Source of the DNA: Lachnospiraceae bacterium
GTDB lineage: Bacteria; Bacillota; Clostridia; Lachnospirales; Lachnospiraceae
NCBI GenBank assembly: GCA_004552595.1
Contig: SFNX01000019.1
Span: 19,041 to 83,040, forward strand
Reading direction: 5' to 3'
DNA length: 64,000 nucleotides
The position numbers and the translations under genes are program-made. The first letter of the stretch is position 1; each line of letters begins with the position of its first letter. This document shows positions 51,590 to 59,468 of this stretch, piece by piece. Below the pieces are notes generated by a model. That model was not told where the DNA came from, ran no database searches, and saw only the letters and a program-made list of their open reading frames with translations.

Positions 51590-52069
51590 ATGAGAGGTAT
51601 TAACTATGAAAAGAAAATTGTTATGTATCTTTTTATCGGTGTTTGTCTTTTTATGTTTGCCGGTTGCTGCACTTGCGGAAGAATCAACGCCGACACTAAA
51701 GACATTATCGCAGGAAATTCACGCGCAACTGGAAAACTTGAAGCAACAATCACGGCACTTGACGGAACAGTTACTAATAGCCGAGAACGAATTGCAAACA
51801 TCATCGAAACGAGTAGAGGAATTACAGACGGAGTTGAGCGAGTTGAATATCTGTTTAACGAATACGAATCAGAAGTTGAGCGATTACTCGACGAAATTGA
51901 CAGAATACGAAACGAAGCTGAAATTCAGGGCGAAGATAATAATGATAGCGGCGATAATTCTACTGATTTTTATAATGGTTCGCGTTATCTTATTGATTCT
52001 AAAAATAAAGTTTGGGATAAAGATTCCTTACTTGCTAAATCTTCTACTATAACCGATAAAGTAAATTAA
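51590..52069 (+). CDS. outer-membrane lipoprotein, o-spanin-like
   Basis: The N-terminus has a signal peptide and lipobox (FAGC), Cys26 as the likely lipidated residue, then a coiled-coil region (ETSRGITDGVERVEYLFNEY) and a disordered Asp/Ser-rich C-terminus. GGAGATTAAG lies upstream. Nearly its whole length overlaps the next gene in another frame. The diderm host makes an outer-membrane lipoprotein of a spanin complex plausible. Confidence 0.65.
   Translation: MRGINYEKKIVMYLFIGVCLFMFAGCCTCGRINADTKDIIAGNSRATGKLEATITALDGTVTNSRERIANIIETSRGITDGVERVEYLFNEYESEVERLLDEIDRIRNEAEIQGEDNNDSGDNSTDFYNGSRYLIDSKNKVWDKDSLLAKSSTITDKVN
51606..52052 (+). CDS. signal-peptide/coiled-coil/C-terminal anchor protein, possible spanin partner
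   Basis: It lies entirely inside the preceding gene in a +1 frame, with AGAGG at 51592-51596 as ribosome-binding site. The 148-aa product has a cleavable signal (about 1-25, ending ALA), a long coiled coil (about 30-105) and a strongly hydrophobic C-terminal segment (about 109-128). An i-spanin normally has an N-terminal anchor, so the order here is unusual. It likely spans the periplasm and pairs with the lipoprotein. Confidence 0.6.
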   Translation: MKRKLLCIFLSVFVFLCLPVAALAEESTPTLKTLSQEIHAQLENLKQQSRHLTEQLLIAENELQTSSKRVEELQTELSELNICLTNTNQKLSDYSTKLTEYETKLKFRAKIIMIAAIILLIFIMVRVILLILKIKFGIKIPYLLNLLL

Positions 52070-52106
52070 AAGCGGACAAAAACGGATAATAATTTGATTT
52101 CTTCTT

Positions 52107-52421
52107 TCAGTCAAAGGCGGAGAGGGAATCTATAACCGCTTGTACTACATGGCGTTTTTTTTCAGGAAGCATTGAAACATCATAGGCGAGTTTATCAGTC
52201 TTATCTATTTCGGGAAGTTCGCCAGTTATCAGGTATTCAACGGTAACGCCTAAAGCCGCGGCGATTTTTACGGCAATATCGGCGCGAGGATAAGAGCCGG
52301 TTACTTTCCATGTTGAAATACCGTTACTACTTATTCCGCAAATATCGGCGAGTTCTTTTTGCTGCATATTCTTATCTTTTAGCAGCCTTTCCAGTCTTTC
52401 ATAAAACAATTCTGTACGCAT
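52107..52421 (-). CDS. Xre-family repressor, second phage regulator
   Basis: The helix-turn-helix (KNMQQKELADICGISSNGIS) is followed by a dimerisation-like tail (AAALGVTVEYLITGELPE), typical of short phage repressors. The start at 52421 (MRTELFYERLERLL) is preferred; an upstream Met at 52481 lacks a ribosome-binding site. It is divergent from the 52,704 gene. Sites with TATGAGAA at 52592 and 52622 flank the facing promoter and are candidate operators. Confidence 0.75.
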   Translation of the reverse strand: MRTELFYERLERLLKDKNMQQKELADICGISSNGISTWKVTGSYPRADIAVKIAAALGVTVEYLITGELPEIDKTDKLAYDVSMLPEKKRHVVQAVIDSLSAFD

Positions 52422-52577
52422 ATTGCCATTATCGGCAAAAAGGTCTTTTTTTTCTACTACCTTGAATAAAGCACAGTGCAAATAAGAAGAAAGTTGAATT
52501 ATTTGAATTGGAATAAATGGCAGTGCATATAGGAAGATAATTGTATGGTATTGAGATTCTTAAAAATGAATCGTTAA

Positions 52578-52606
52578 TTGACAAAATCGCATATGAGAAT
52601 TAGAAT
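52578..52606 (+). promoter_or_regulatory. near-consensus promoter with TATGAGAA operator repeats
   Basis: TTGACA (52578-52583), 17 bases, TAGAAT (52601-52606). TATGAGAA occurs at 52592-52599 inside the spacer and again at 52622-52629 downstream, 30 bases apart, and TTCTC-GTAT-GAGAA forms a palindrome at the second site. These fit binding by the divergent Xre repressor. Confidence 0.75.
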
Positions 52607-52650
52607 ACTTATAAATTCTCGTATGAGAACATACAGAGAGTTCTTTTGCC

Positions 52651-52692
52651 GTCCTAGCGAGCGGTCAGGCTTGCTAGGACATCTTTTTTTTT
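52651..52692 (+). terminator. perfect terminator-like hairpin before the DUF4406 gene
   Basis: GTCCTAGC (52651-52658) pairs perfectly with GCTAGGAC (52673-52680), then a T-run (52684-52692) ending 11 bases before the ATG at 52704. Confidence 0.8.
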
Positions 52693-52703
52693 AGGGTAAA
52701 AGC

Positions 52704-53027
52704 ATGAGTAAAGTTTACATATCAGGCAAAATAACAGACAACGAAAACTATGTAAAAGATTTTGAGAATCGGGCAAGGCAATTAAAATCTTTAGGCTATT
52801 ATCCGATAAATCCAGTACGAATATATGAGCGACTTAAAGCGCAGCTAGGCAGAGAGCCTACACGCCGGGAAATAATGAACGAAGACATAAGAGAATTAAA
52901 AAAGTGCGATTATATAAACTTCCTTGATAACTGGGAAGAATCAGAAGGCGCAAGAGAAGAACACGAAACCGCCGTAAAAGAAAATATTACAATCCTTAAA
53001 ATTACAATGCTTTCTAATCATTGGTAA
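52704..53027 (+). CDS. DUF4406 (nucleoside deoxyribosyltransferase-like) protein
   Basis: The 107-aa product begins MSKVYISGKITDNENY, with the conserved Ser-Gly turn, has YYPINPVRIYERL in the middle and DIRELKKCDYINFLDNWEESEGAREEHE read in two blocks. This is the DUF4406 pattern, related to nucleoside 2-deoxyribosyltransferases. It is common in phages and possibly alters nucleotides or signals. It faces the repressor and is probably the first gene expressed on induction. Confidence 0.75.
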   Translation: MSKVYISGKITDNENYVKDFENRARQLKSLGYYPINPVRIYERLKAQLGREPTRREIMNEDIRELKKCDYINFLDNWEESEGAREEHETAVKENITILKITMLSNHW

Positions 53028-53047
53028 AATATGCGAAATATTCTAAA

Positions 53048-54304
53048 TTATGCACATATCTTCTTACAATCGGTAAGCATATATTCATAAATAATATTCT
53101 TTAACGATGTACTCATTGTTTCGCCTATACCGTCCTGTAAGTTATCGCGTAATGTTACAGGATAAAAAATACCGTCTACAAGTGCTTTCATACCGTCTTT
53201 ATAAATACATAATTCAATTTTCTTTTTTGCGATGTCCGGCGCGGATATGCTGAACTTATAGCCCTGAAATGATATAACGCCGGAATTGTCGGTAGTGCGC
53301 TCAAACTTGCTGCAAATAAAATCTTTATAGTTTGCCGGTGGTTTACGCCATACGGCGGCTTTTTTGGCGACTATTCCAAACTCATTATTAAAAATGTCGA
53401 TGTATTTTGTTTTTAAGAAGTCGTTTGCTGCCTGAATTGTTTTTATTTTGTAATGCTTGAAATACCACGGTAAGCGACCTTGTAAAGTTCGCCACATTCT
53501 TTCTACGCGCCCTTTAGCTTGCGGCGACCATGCAAGAATCTGTTTAATACGCAGCTTGTCAAGAATCTGTTGCCATTGTGTACGCTTTTCATGTACGCCG
53601 GCGAGTTGTTCCTGAATCGTAAGTTTATCTTTATCTTTTGGACTTACGCAGAAAATTGCAGACCTATCAGAATAAATATCAAACATTAAACCATGTCTAT
53701 CAATAGTTTGTTCCAGTATGTCATAATATCCATAACTACATTCATTTTCAGTCATACATAAGCCGGTTAATTTTTCTTCCGCGTCGTCGATTGCTCCATG
53801 CAGTGTGTAATATGATGTATCGCCGCACCATAAAAACCATTGATACGGTGTCGCGTCAATCTGTATTAAATCACCGGCAGAATCACGGCGGTATCTAGGG
53901 CGGTGTACTTTATCTTTTTTCGGTTTATTGTGCTTTTCCGGGGAATCTATTCCGGCTTCTGTAAGGACTGTATAAATTGTTCGGTAGGAATAATGAATGT
54001 CGTAATAATCGTTTAATGCTTTCCTGAAAAAGTGGAAATTAACGCCGTCAAAATCAGTTCTGTAGGTGTCGATAATTTTCTTTTTGACATCATCAGGAAC
54101 GGTATTTTTAGGCTTCATTCCTTTATGTCCGTTGATTAAAACCTTCTCACCTTTCTTTTTGAACCTGCCTTTTAAGACGCATAAATGAGATTTAGTGTAG
54201 CCGGTTATCCGGGAAACTTGGTCGAGAGTATATTTATTATCAATCAATCCTTGCAGATAATAAGCAAGATTTTCTCTATCGTGAGGGTGTTTTACAGTAC
54301 GCAT
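53048..54304 (-). CDS. DDE transposase (rve-family, ISNCY-like) of the Mu-like phage
   Basis: The 418-aa protein has an N-terminal helix-turn-helix region (TLDQVSRITGYTKSHLCVLK), a winged-helix-like linker, and an integrase core with Asp150 (IQIDATP), Asp213 (DIYSDRS) and Glu268 (KGRVERMW), the DDE triad. The C-terminal beta domain resembles transposase tails. ATG 54304 with GAGGTGAT is preferred over an upstream Met at 54340. It performs integration and replicative transposition, binding the adjacent TGTCA repeats. No MuB-like ATPase gene is visible in the window. Confidence 0.85.
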   Translation of the reverse strand: MRTVKHPHDRENLAYYLQGLIDNKYTLDQVSRITGYTKSHLCVLKGRFKKKGEKVLINGHKGMKPKNTVPDDVKKKIIDTYRTDFDGVNFHFFRKALNDYYDIHYSYRTIYTVLTEAGIDSPEKHNKPKKDKVHRPRYRRDSAGDLIQIDATPYQWFLWCGDTSYYTLHGAIDDAEEKLTGLCMTENECSYGYYDILEQTIDRHGLMFDIYSDRSAIFCVSPKDKDKLTIQEQLAGVHEKRTQWQQILDKLRIKQILAWSPQAKGRVERMWRTLQGRLPWYFKHYKIKTIQAANDFLKTKYIDIFNNEFGIVAKKAAVWRKPPANYKDFICSKFERTTDNSGVISFQGYKFSISAPDIAKKKIELCIYKDGMKALVDGIFYPVTLRDNLQDGIGETMSTSLKNIIYEYMLTDCKKICA

Positions 54305-54360
54305 ATAATCACCTCGGCACTTTATTATTGGCAGAAACATTCTAAAACTTTACTTTTTTG

Positions 54361-54665
54361 TGTCATAAATGGCGCGTTTTGGTTGTCATTTGGTTGTCAA
54401 AATTATGTCAAGTTATCATACATTAAGCGTGTCAAATTGTCGTCAAGTATAAAAACAAACTGACATTATCAAGAATGACAAGAAAATGACAATTATTTGT
54501 CAAAAGATTGTCAACACAATGACAAAAAGCGTGTCTTTTGGTTGCGTTTTGGTTGTCATTTGGTTGCAAAATGTCCGCCTAGTATAGGATAGTATAGGTT
54601 AGGTAAGATTAGTATAGACAAGCACAGGCAAGCACAATGTCGTCATGTTGTCAAAAAGTTGTCAA
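54361..54665. repeat. TGTCA/TGACA repeat array, likely right-end transposase-binding sites
   Basis: About fourteen copies of TGTCA or its complement TGACA (or near variants) lie within 305 bases beside the transposase gene. A 23-bp direct repeat occurs at 54374-54396 and 54544-54566. AGTATAG is repeated three times between 54580 and 54617. Clustered short sites at the end of a transposable phage are the expected MuA-type binding array. No terminal CA dinucleotide could be fixed as the exact end. Confidence 0.7.
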
Positions 54666-54890
54666 AGAATTGCGCAAGAGTTGCAATTTTGATTTTGTGT
54701 GTTTATGTGTGTGTTTTTTGAATCCTGATTCTTAAACATCCTTAAAAAATCCAGTGCAAACATATTGCGTATTAAATCCGCTTTTGGTATAACTCACTTA
54801 TTCCCGAAAAATACCGTTTCCAGTTGCCGCAAAAAAAAATAAAAAAAAGTTGATTTAGATTAACAAAAAGTATTGACAGATGTAAAAGGA
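54666..54890. other. AT-rich phage/host junction region, no gene
   Basis: No coding frame or RNA gene is seen. The TGTCA array ends upstream, and a host intergenic repeat starts at 54891, so the right attachment boundary should be in or near this stretch. It includes runs of GTGTGTTT, several A-tracts and an isolated TTGACA at 54874. Confidence 0.5.
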
Positions 54891-54927
54891 GGCGTTACGG
54901 GGGATATTCCCCCGTTAGAGAGGGTAG
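54891..54927 (+). repeat. host intergenic repeat (copy 1)
   Basis: A 37-bp element: GGCGTTACGGGGG, a 5-base variable loop, CCCCCGTTAGA and a tail ending GGGTAG. It forms a strong GC-rich hairpin. A second copy in inverted orientation lies at 59423-59459. It shows that host sequence has begun here. Confidence 0.75.
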
Positions 54928-54966
54928 TGAGCAATGAAATGCGAACGAGGGAGAGACCTCTCCCTC

Positions 54967-56352
54967 CTACTTACCTGTGCTTATTTTTTTAATCCACTTT
55001 TCACTCTTTAGGCGGATAAGGCACCAAAAGGTTTTTACGATATCATCGGCCTTGAGGCAGACATAGATCCAGAAGGCCGGCCAGTGGAAAACAAAGCCTG
55101 CGAGAATGCCAAGGGGAATTGCGAGCACCCAAAGGAAAATATTGTCTGCTATCATAAGCATTTTTGTGTCGCCGCCGCCACGGAGAACGCCCTTTGTCAT
55201 AATGGAGTTTGTGGCGCGGAAAATTATAATGATACTGATTGCGGCCATAAGCTGTTCTGCAATTTTTACGGTTTCTTTGCTTACATTGTAGGTTGAAATG
55301 ATAGGGTGGCTTACTGCCATTATAAAGATTGCAGAAAGGGTTCCCAGAGCAAGGCCGAGTCCAAAGAACATCCAGCCCTGATCCATTGTCTTGTGACGGT
55401 CGCCAAGGCCAAGGGTCTGGCCGGTAACAATGGCGCCTGCCTGTGAAACTCCCTGAATCACTACTGTACTCAGCTGCTGGGTTACGCTTGTGATTGCGTT
55501 TGCTGCAACAAAGGCTGCTCCCAGATGTCCGATTACCATTGCAACAGAATTGTTTCCGATGGCAAGAATTGCGTCGCTTATAAGAACCGGAATGGAGATT
55601 CTGATGTACTCACCAAGAAGAGAGCCGGTTTTCATAAAGAGGTCCCGGATTCTGAAGCGGATATTTTTATCTTTAAAGAAGAGATAGCCCAGAATCATTG
55701 AAGCTTCAAAGAGGCGGGCAATGAGTGTTCCAAGAGCTGCTCCGGCTACTTCCATGCGGGGTGCTCCGAACTTTCCGAAAATGAAAGTGTAGTTTGCTCC
55801 CAGGTTTACAAAAAAGGCTCCGATAGAAACATAAAGAGGCAGCCTTACCTGGCCGACACTTCGCAATACAATAGTAGAAACAAGGCTGGTTCCAAGGAAA
55901 AAGTAAGTTACAATAGACCAGCGGAAGTATACATCACCCAGGCTGATAATGTCCTGGTCGCTGGTATACATTTTCATAAGGGTGCTCGGCATGATAAGAG
56001 TGAGCATGGCGAAGATTGCGGCAAGTGCCACGGTTATTCTCAGCATAAGGCAGACTGTCTGCTTGAGGGCGTGGCCTGCTTCTTCTTCGTGACCGTCGTT
56101 TGCCTTTTTCATTCCCCAGTAGCGGGAAACAAGAACAGAGGCTCCCATTCCAAGGCCCATACAGAAAATATGATAAATACTGATAAAAGAGTTTGCGAGA
56201 GAGGTAGCAGAAAGGGCAGTTTCGCCCAGACTTCCTACCATGATTGTATCGAGCATGTTTACGCCAATGCTGATAAGGCTCTGCATGGCAATTGGCAGAG
56301 CCAGCGCAAAAACGCCCTTATAAAAAGCTGGTTGTTTCTGGAATAATTTCAT
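54967..56352 (-). CDS. MATE-family multidrug/metabolite exporter (1)
   Basis: The 461-aa protein has twelve hydrophobic segments in two six-helix halves, typical of MatE/NorM proteins. Conserved features include an early ALPIAMQSLISIGVNMLDTI and SATSLANSF. It probably exports cationic compounds with Na+ or H+ gradient. It is next to a second MATE gene in the same orientation, 27 bases upstream, in an apparent operon with it. Confidence 0.9.
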   Translation of the reverse strand: MKLFQKQPAFYKGVFALALPIAMQSLISIGVNMLDTIMVGSLGETALSATSLANSFISIYHIFCMGLGMGASVLVSRYWGMKKANDGHEEEAGHALKQTVCLMLRITVALAAIFAMLTLIMPSTLMKMYTSDQDIISLGDVYFRWSIVTYFFLGTSLVSTIVLRSVGQVRLPLYVSIGAFFVNLGANYTFIFGKFGAPRMEVAGAALGTLIARLFEASMILGYLFFKDKNIRFRIRDLFMKTGSLLGEYIRISIPVLISDAILAIGNNSVAMVIGHLGAAFVAANAITSVTQQLSTVVIQGVSQAGAIVTGQTLGLGDRHKTMDQGWMFFGLGLALGTLSAIFIMAVSHPIISTYNVSKETVKIAEQLMAAISIIIIFRATNSIMTKGVLRGGGDTKMLMIADNIFLWVLAIPLGILAGFVFHWPAFWIYVCLKADDIVKTFWCLIRLKSEKWIKKISTGK

Positions 56353-56379
56353 AGAGTGACTATATTAAAACGTTTAACT

Positions 56380-57726
56380 CTATTTTACAAGCGCGTGTTT
56401 CTGCCATCTTCGGCTCTTCCAGCGCAGAAGCATAACGATTCCGCGGGTGGTTTCATCTGTACCAATTCCAAGCCAGAAGCCTACAAGACCAAGTCCGCAC
56501 TTCAAGCCAAGAATATAGCTTCCCAAAACCATAAAGAACCAGTTTGAGAAAATACCGTATAAAACCGGGAAGCGTACATCGCCAGAGCCCTTCAAAGCGC
56601 CGATATAAACCAGGTTCAGCGAACGGCCGAATTCTATATAGGCAGAATAAATCAAAAGGGTGCTTACAAAACCGTAAACTTCAGGAATGTCAGTAAAGAT
56701 TCCGATTACCGGTCGCTTTACAAGGTTTACCAGAACAATCATTACCATAGAAACCGTTGTTGCTACCAGCTGATATTTGAAGACTTTTTTGTAAACAAGG
56801 TCATTCTGCTTTGCGCCTACAAAATATCCGGATTTAATCTGTGTAGCCTGACCAATCGCAATTGCCGCAACAAATACAAAGCGAAGGATTGTCATTGTAT
56901 AAACCTGGGCCGACATGGCGTAAGTTCCAAGAGTAGAAATCATGGCCATAATTGTAATCTGACTTACGTTGTAAGAAAGGCTTTCGCCTGCAGTTGGAAC
57001 ACCTACCTTCAAAACCATTTTAAAGGCCTCGCGAGGTACTTTTGTAATTCCCTTCATGTGGAAAACAACGTCGCGGCGGCGCTTAATAAATATACGGAAG
57101 AGAATGCAGGAAACAACCATTGCAAAACCCGAAGCTCCCGCAACACCAGGAACACCCAGTACCGGCAGACCAAACCAGCCGTAAAGGGAAAGTGCATTTC
57201 CAAGAACATTTGTAAGGTTTGCAACAATGGAAGTAATCATTGCTTCACTTGTGTAGCCGTAACTTCTTAAGATTGCACCCTGTAAAAGGCTGAAGGCATT
57301 AAAGAAGCAGCTGATTCCACCATAAATGATAAAATACTGCCAGGCATAACGGCGTACGGCAGGTTCAAGAGTGTAGCGGTTGAGCAGCCAGCCGGTTCCA
57401 AAAATTACCAGGGCAGTCATAAAAATTGACATAAAGAAAACCATAATAGCACCGGCCTGGGCTACATGATTTAAATCTTCTTCAGATTTATTTGCTCCAA
57501 GGTACTGGGCAAGGACAATTGAACATCCGGTTCCAATTACAGAAAAAAGAATTGTCAGAAAGAAAGAGTATTGTGAAACAAGACCTACTGCAGCAACTGC
57601 ATCGTTACTGTAAGAACTTAGCATCATTGTATCAACTGATGATACGAGAATGCGGAAAAACTGCTCCATTGCAATAGGGAGTGTAAGTTTAAGCATTGGC
57701 AAAGCGCCACGTGATTTCTTATCCAT
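56380..57726 (-). CDS. MATE-family exporter (2)
   Basis: The 448-aa membrane protein shows the same twelve-helix MATE layout (LPIAMEQFFRILVSSVDTMMLS near the start, read as helix 1; AQYLGANKSEED near residue 75). It shares only limited similarity with the neighbouring MATE gene, so this is not a recent duplication. It is divergent from the symporter and probably the first gene of the pair. Confidence 0.9.
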   Translation of the reverse strand: MDKKSRGALPMLKLTLPIAMEQFFRILVSSVDTMMLSSYSNDAVAAVGLVSQYSFFLTILFSVIGTGCSIVLAQYLGANKSEEDLNHVAQAGAIMVFFMSIFMTALVIFGTGWLLNRYTLEPAVRRYAWQYFIIYGGISCFFNAFSLLQGAILRSYGYTSEAMITSIVANLTNVLGNALSLYGWFGLPVLGVPGVAGASGFAMVVSCILFRIFIKRRRDVVFHMKGITKVPREAFKMVLKVGVPTAGESLSYNVSQITIMAMISTLGTYAMSAQVYTMTILRFVFVAAIAIGQATQIKSGYFVGAKQNDLVYKKVFKYQLVATTVSMVMIVLVNLVKRPVIGIFTDIPEVYGFVSTLLIYSAYIEFGRSLNLVYIGALKGSGDVRFPVLYGIFSNWFFMVLGSYILGLKCGLGLVGFWLGIGTDETTRGIVMLLRWKSRRWQKHALVK

Positions 57727-57839
57727 AGCGGTAATTTAGCATTTTGCCCCTTCTTATAATAGTAAAATTCTATAAATAATTTGCTAATTTTTTTTGTGAA
57801 ATTTTCATATGTATTGATGAATAGAAACAAAATATCCGA

Positions 57840-57911
57840 TATAATATAAATATGAAGCTTGCGGTGGCTGCGAGGTCTGTCATGACATTCAGCCTGTGCA
57901 CCCGCTTTTTT
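57840..57911 (+). promoter_or_regulatory. promoter -10 and hairpin leader upstream of the symporter
   Basis: TATAAT at 57840-57845. GCGGTG and GGCTG (57861-57870) can pair with CAGCC (57890-57894) and CACCCGC (57899-57905), with one bulge, followed by six T. A terminator-like structure between promoter and gene suggests attenuation of symporter expression. No known riboswitch class was recognised. Confidence 0.5.
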
Positions 57912-57938
57912 CATGATACTATTTAGAAAGGTGGAAAA

Positions 57939-59378
57939 ATGTCTATCAATTCTATCTTGGATTCCATCGACGGAATCGTGTGGGGAATCCCTACAATCGT
58001 TTTAATTCTTGCCACAGGTCTGATCCTTACCATTCGTGCACGTGGCATTCAGTTCACAAAGCTTGGAAGAGCCTTCAAATCAATCTTCAAAGAGAACGAT
58101 GGTAAAGGTGAACTTTCTGGTTTTGCTGCTCTTTGTACAGCTCTTTCTGCAACAATCGGTACAGGTAACATTGTCGGTGTTGCAACAGCTATTGTAGCAG
58201 GTGGACCTGGAGCCCTCTTCTGGATGTGGTTTGCAGCTATTCTTGGAACTGCAACAAAATATGCAGAATGTATGCTTGCAATCAAGTACCGCGAAGTAAG
58301 TCCTGATGGTCACGTTCTTGGTGGTCCATTCTATACAATCGAAAAAGGTATGGGACCAAAGTGGAAGTGGCTTGCAGTTCTCTTTGCAGTATTCGGAGCA
58401 CTTGCCGGTATCATGGGTATTGGTACAATGACTCAGATCAACGGTATTACTTCTGCTGTAAACAACGCTTTTGATCCAAACAGCACAAACATTGCCTTTA
58501 CACTCTTTGGCCATGATTACACATGGGCTACAGTAATTTCTGGAATTATCATTACTGTATGTACAGCTCTCGTAGTAATCGGTGGTATCAAGCGTATTTC
58601 TAAAGTTGCAGAAAAAGTTGTTCCTGCAATGGCAATTATCTATGTATTCCTTGGACTTTCAATTCTTATCATGAACGCAATGAAGATTCCTGGAGCATTT
58701 GCCCTCATCTTCAAGTCTGCCTTCGGATGGCGTGCTGTAGGTGCCGGTGCAATGGGATTTGTATTCAAGCAGATTACAGACTCAATGCAGAAGGGTATTG
58801 CACGTGGTATCTTCTCTAACGAGGCCGGCCTTGGTTCTGCACCAATTGCAGCTTCTGCAGTTCAGACAAACGAGCCGGTAGAGCAGGGACTTGTAAACAT
58901 GACAGGTACTGTAATTGATACACTCATCATCTGTACAATGACAGGTCTTTCAATTGTAATTGCTTTCTATGGCGATATGATTGGTGGAGTTACAGACTGG
59001 AACGCTGGTGTTCAGGGTGCTGCTCTTACAGCAACAGCATTTGCTAAGGTTCTTGGAGGAGACGGACATAGTGTTCAGTTCCTTCTTATGCTTTGTCTTG
59101 CTTTCTTTGCCTTTACAACAATTCTCGGCTGGGACTACTATTCAGAAAAATGTCTTGAGTATCTTACAAAGGGAAGCATGGGACCAGTTAAGGCTTACCG
59201 CTGGCTCTACATTCTTGCAGTTGCAATCGGTCCATACTTTACAGTAAATGCAGTATTCACAATTGCCGACATCTTCAATGGTCTTATGGCAATTCCTAAC
59301 TGTATCGCACTTATCGCTCTCAGCGGTGTAGTAGCAAAAGAAACAAAGGCATACTTCGATAAGTATCCATCACTTTAG
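57939..59378 (+). CDS. sodium:alanine/glycine symporter (AGCS family)
   Basis: The 479-aa protein has about eleven membrane segments and AGCS signatures: GELSGFAALCTALSATIGTGN (read in two parts) for substrate and sodium binding, GPGALFWMWFAA, and GIARGIFSNEAGLGSAPIAA. It takes up alanine or glycine with Na+. AAAGGTGG precedes the ATG. Confidence 0.92.
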   Translation: MSINSILDSIDGIVWGIPTIVLILATGLILTIRARGIQFTKLGRAFKSIFKENDGKGELSGFAALCTALSATIGTGNIVGVATAIVAGGPGALFWMWFAAILGTATKYAECMLAIKYREVSPDGHVLGGPFYTIEKGMGPKWKWLAVLFAVFGALAGIMGIGTMTQINGITSAVNNAFDPNSTNIAFTLFGHDYTWATVISGIIITVCTALVVIGGIKRISKVAEKVVPAMAIIYVFLGLSILIMNAMKIPGAFALIFKSAFGWRAVGAGAMGFVFKQITDSMQKGIARGIFSNEAGLGSAPIAASAVQTNEPVEQGLVNMTGTVIDTLIICTMTGLSIVIAFYGDMIGGVTDWNAGVQGAALTATAFAKVLGGDGHSVQFLLMLCLAFFAFTTILGWDYYSEKCLEYLTKGSMGPVKAYRWLYILAVAIGPYFTVNAVFTIADIFNGLMAIPNCIALIALSGVVAKETKAYFDKYPSL

Positions 59379-59422
59379 TAAGGAGGGGAAAGTCTTCCCC
59401 TGCGCCCGCACTTCGTTGCGGG

Positions 59423-59459
59423 CTACCCTTTCTAACGGGGGCTCTGCCCCCGTAACGCC
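59423..59459 (-). repeat. host intergenic repeat (copy 2)
   Basis: Inverted copy of the 54891-54927 element, differing mainly in the loop. It sits in a hairpin-rich gap with AGGGGAAAG/CTTCCCCT (59384-59401) and GCCCGCA/TGCGGGC (59404-59423). The cluster may terminate both convergent transcripts. Confidence 0.75.
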
Positions 59460-59468
59460 CCTGCCGTT

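Larger units (their letters stand above)
1..54690. mobile_element. Mu-like contractile-tailed prophage (left end outside window; right end approximate)
   Basis: Terminase, portal, MuF protein, capsid, tail sheath, tube, tape measure and baseplate genes run in one direction, and a DDE transposase sits at the right end beside a dense array of TGTCA/TGACA repeats. That combination identifies a transposable myophage. The right boundary is not resolved to the base: the repeats stop near 54,665, and a host intergenic repeat is present by 54,891. The left end and any early or replication genes lie upstream of base 1. No disabling mutation is seen in the main structural genes, although one accessory gene (27,414-28,558) is frameshifted. 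Confidence 0.9.

Noticed and set aside
54361..54665. CRISPR-like appearance of the repeat cluster
   Set aside because: The repeats are 5-7 bases, irregularly spaced and in both orientations, with no spacer structure and no cas genes. They fit transposase-binding sites.
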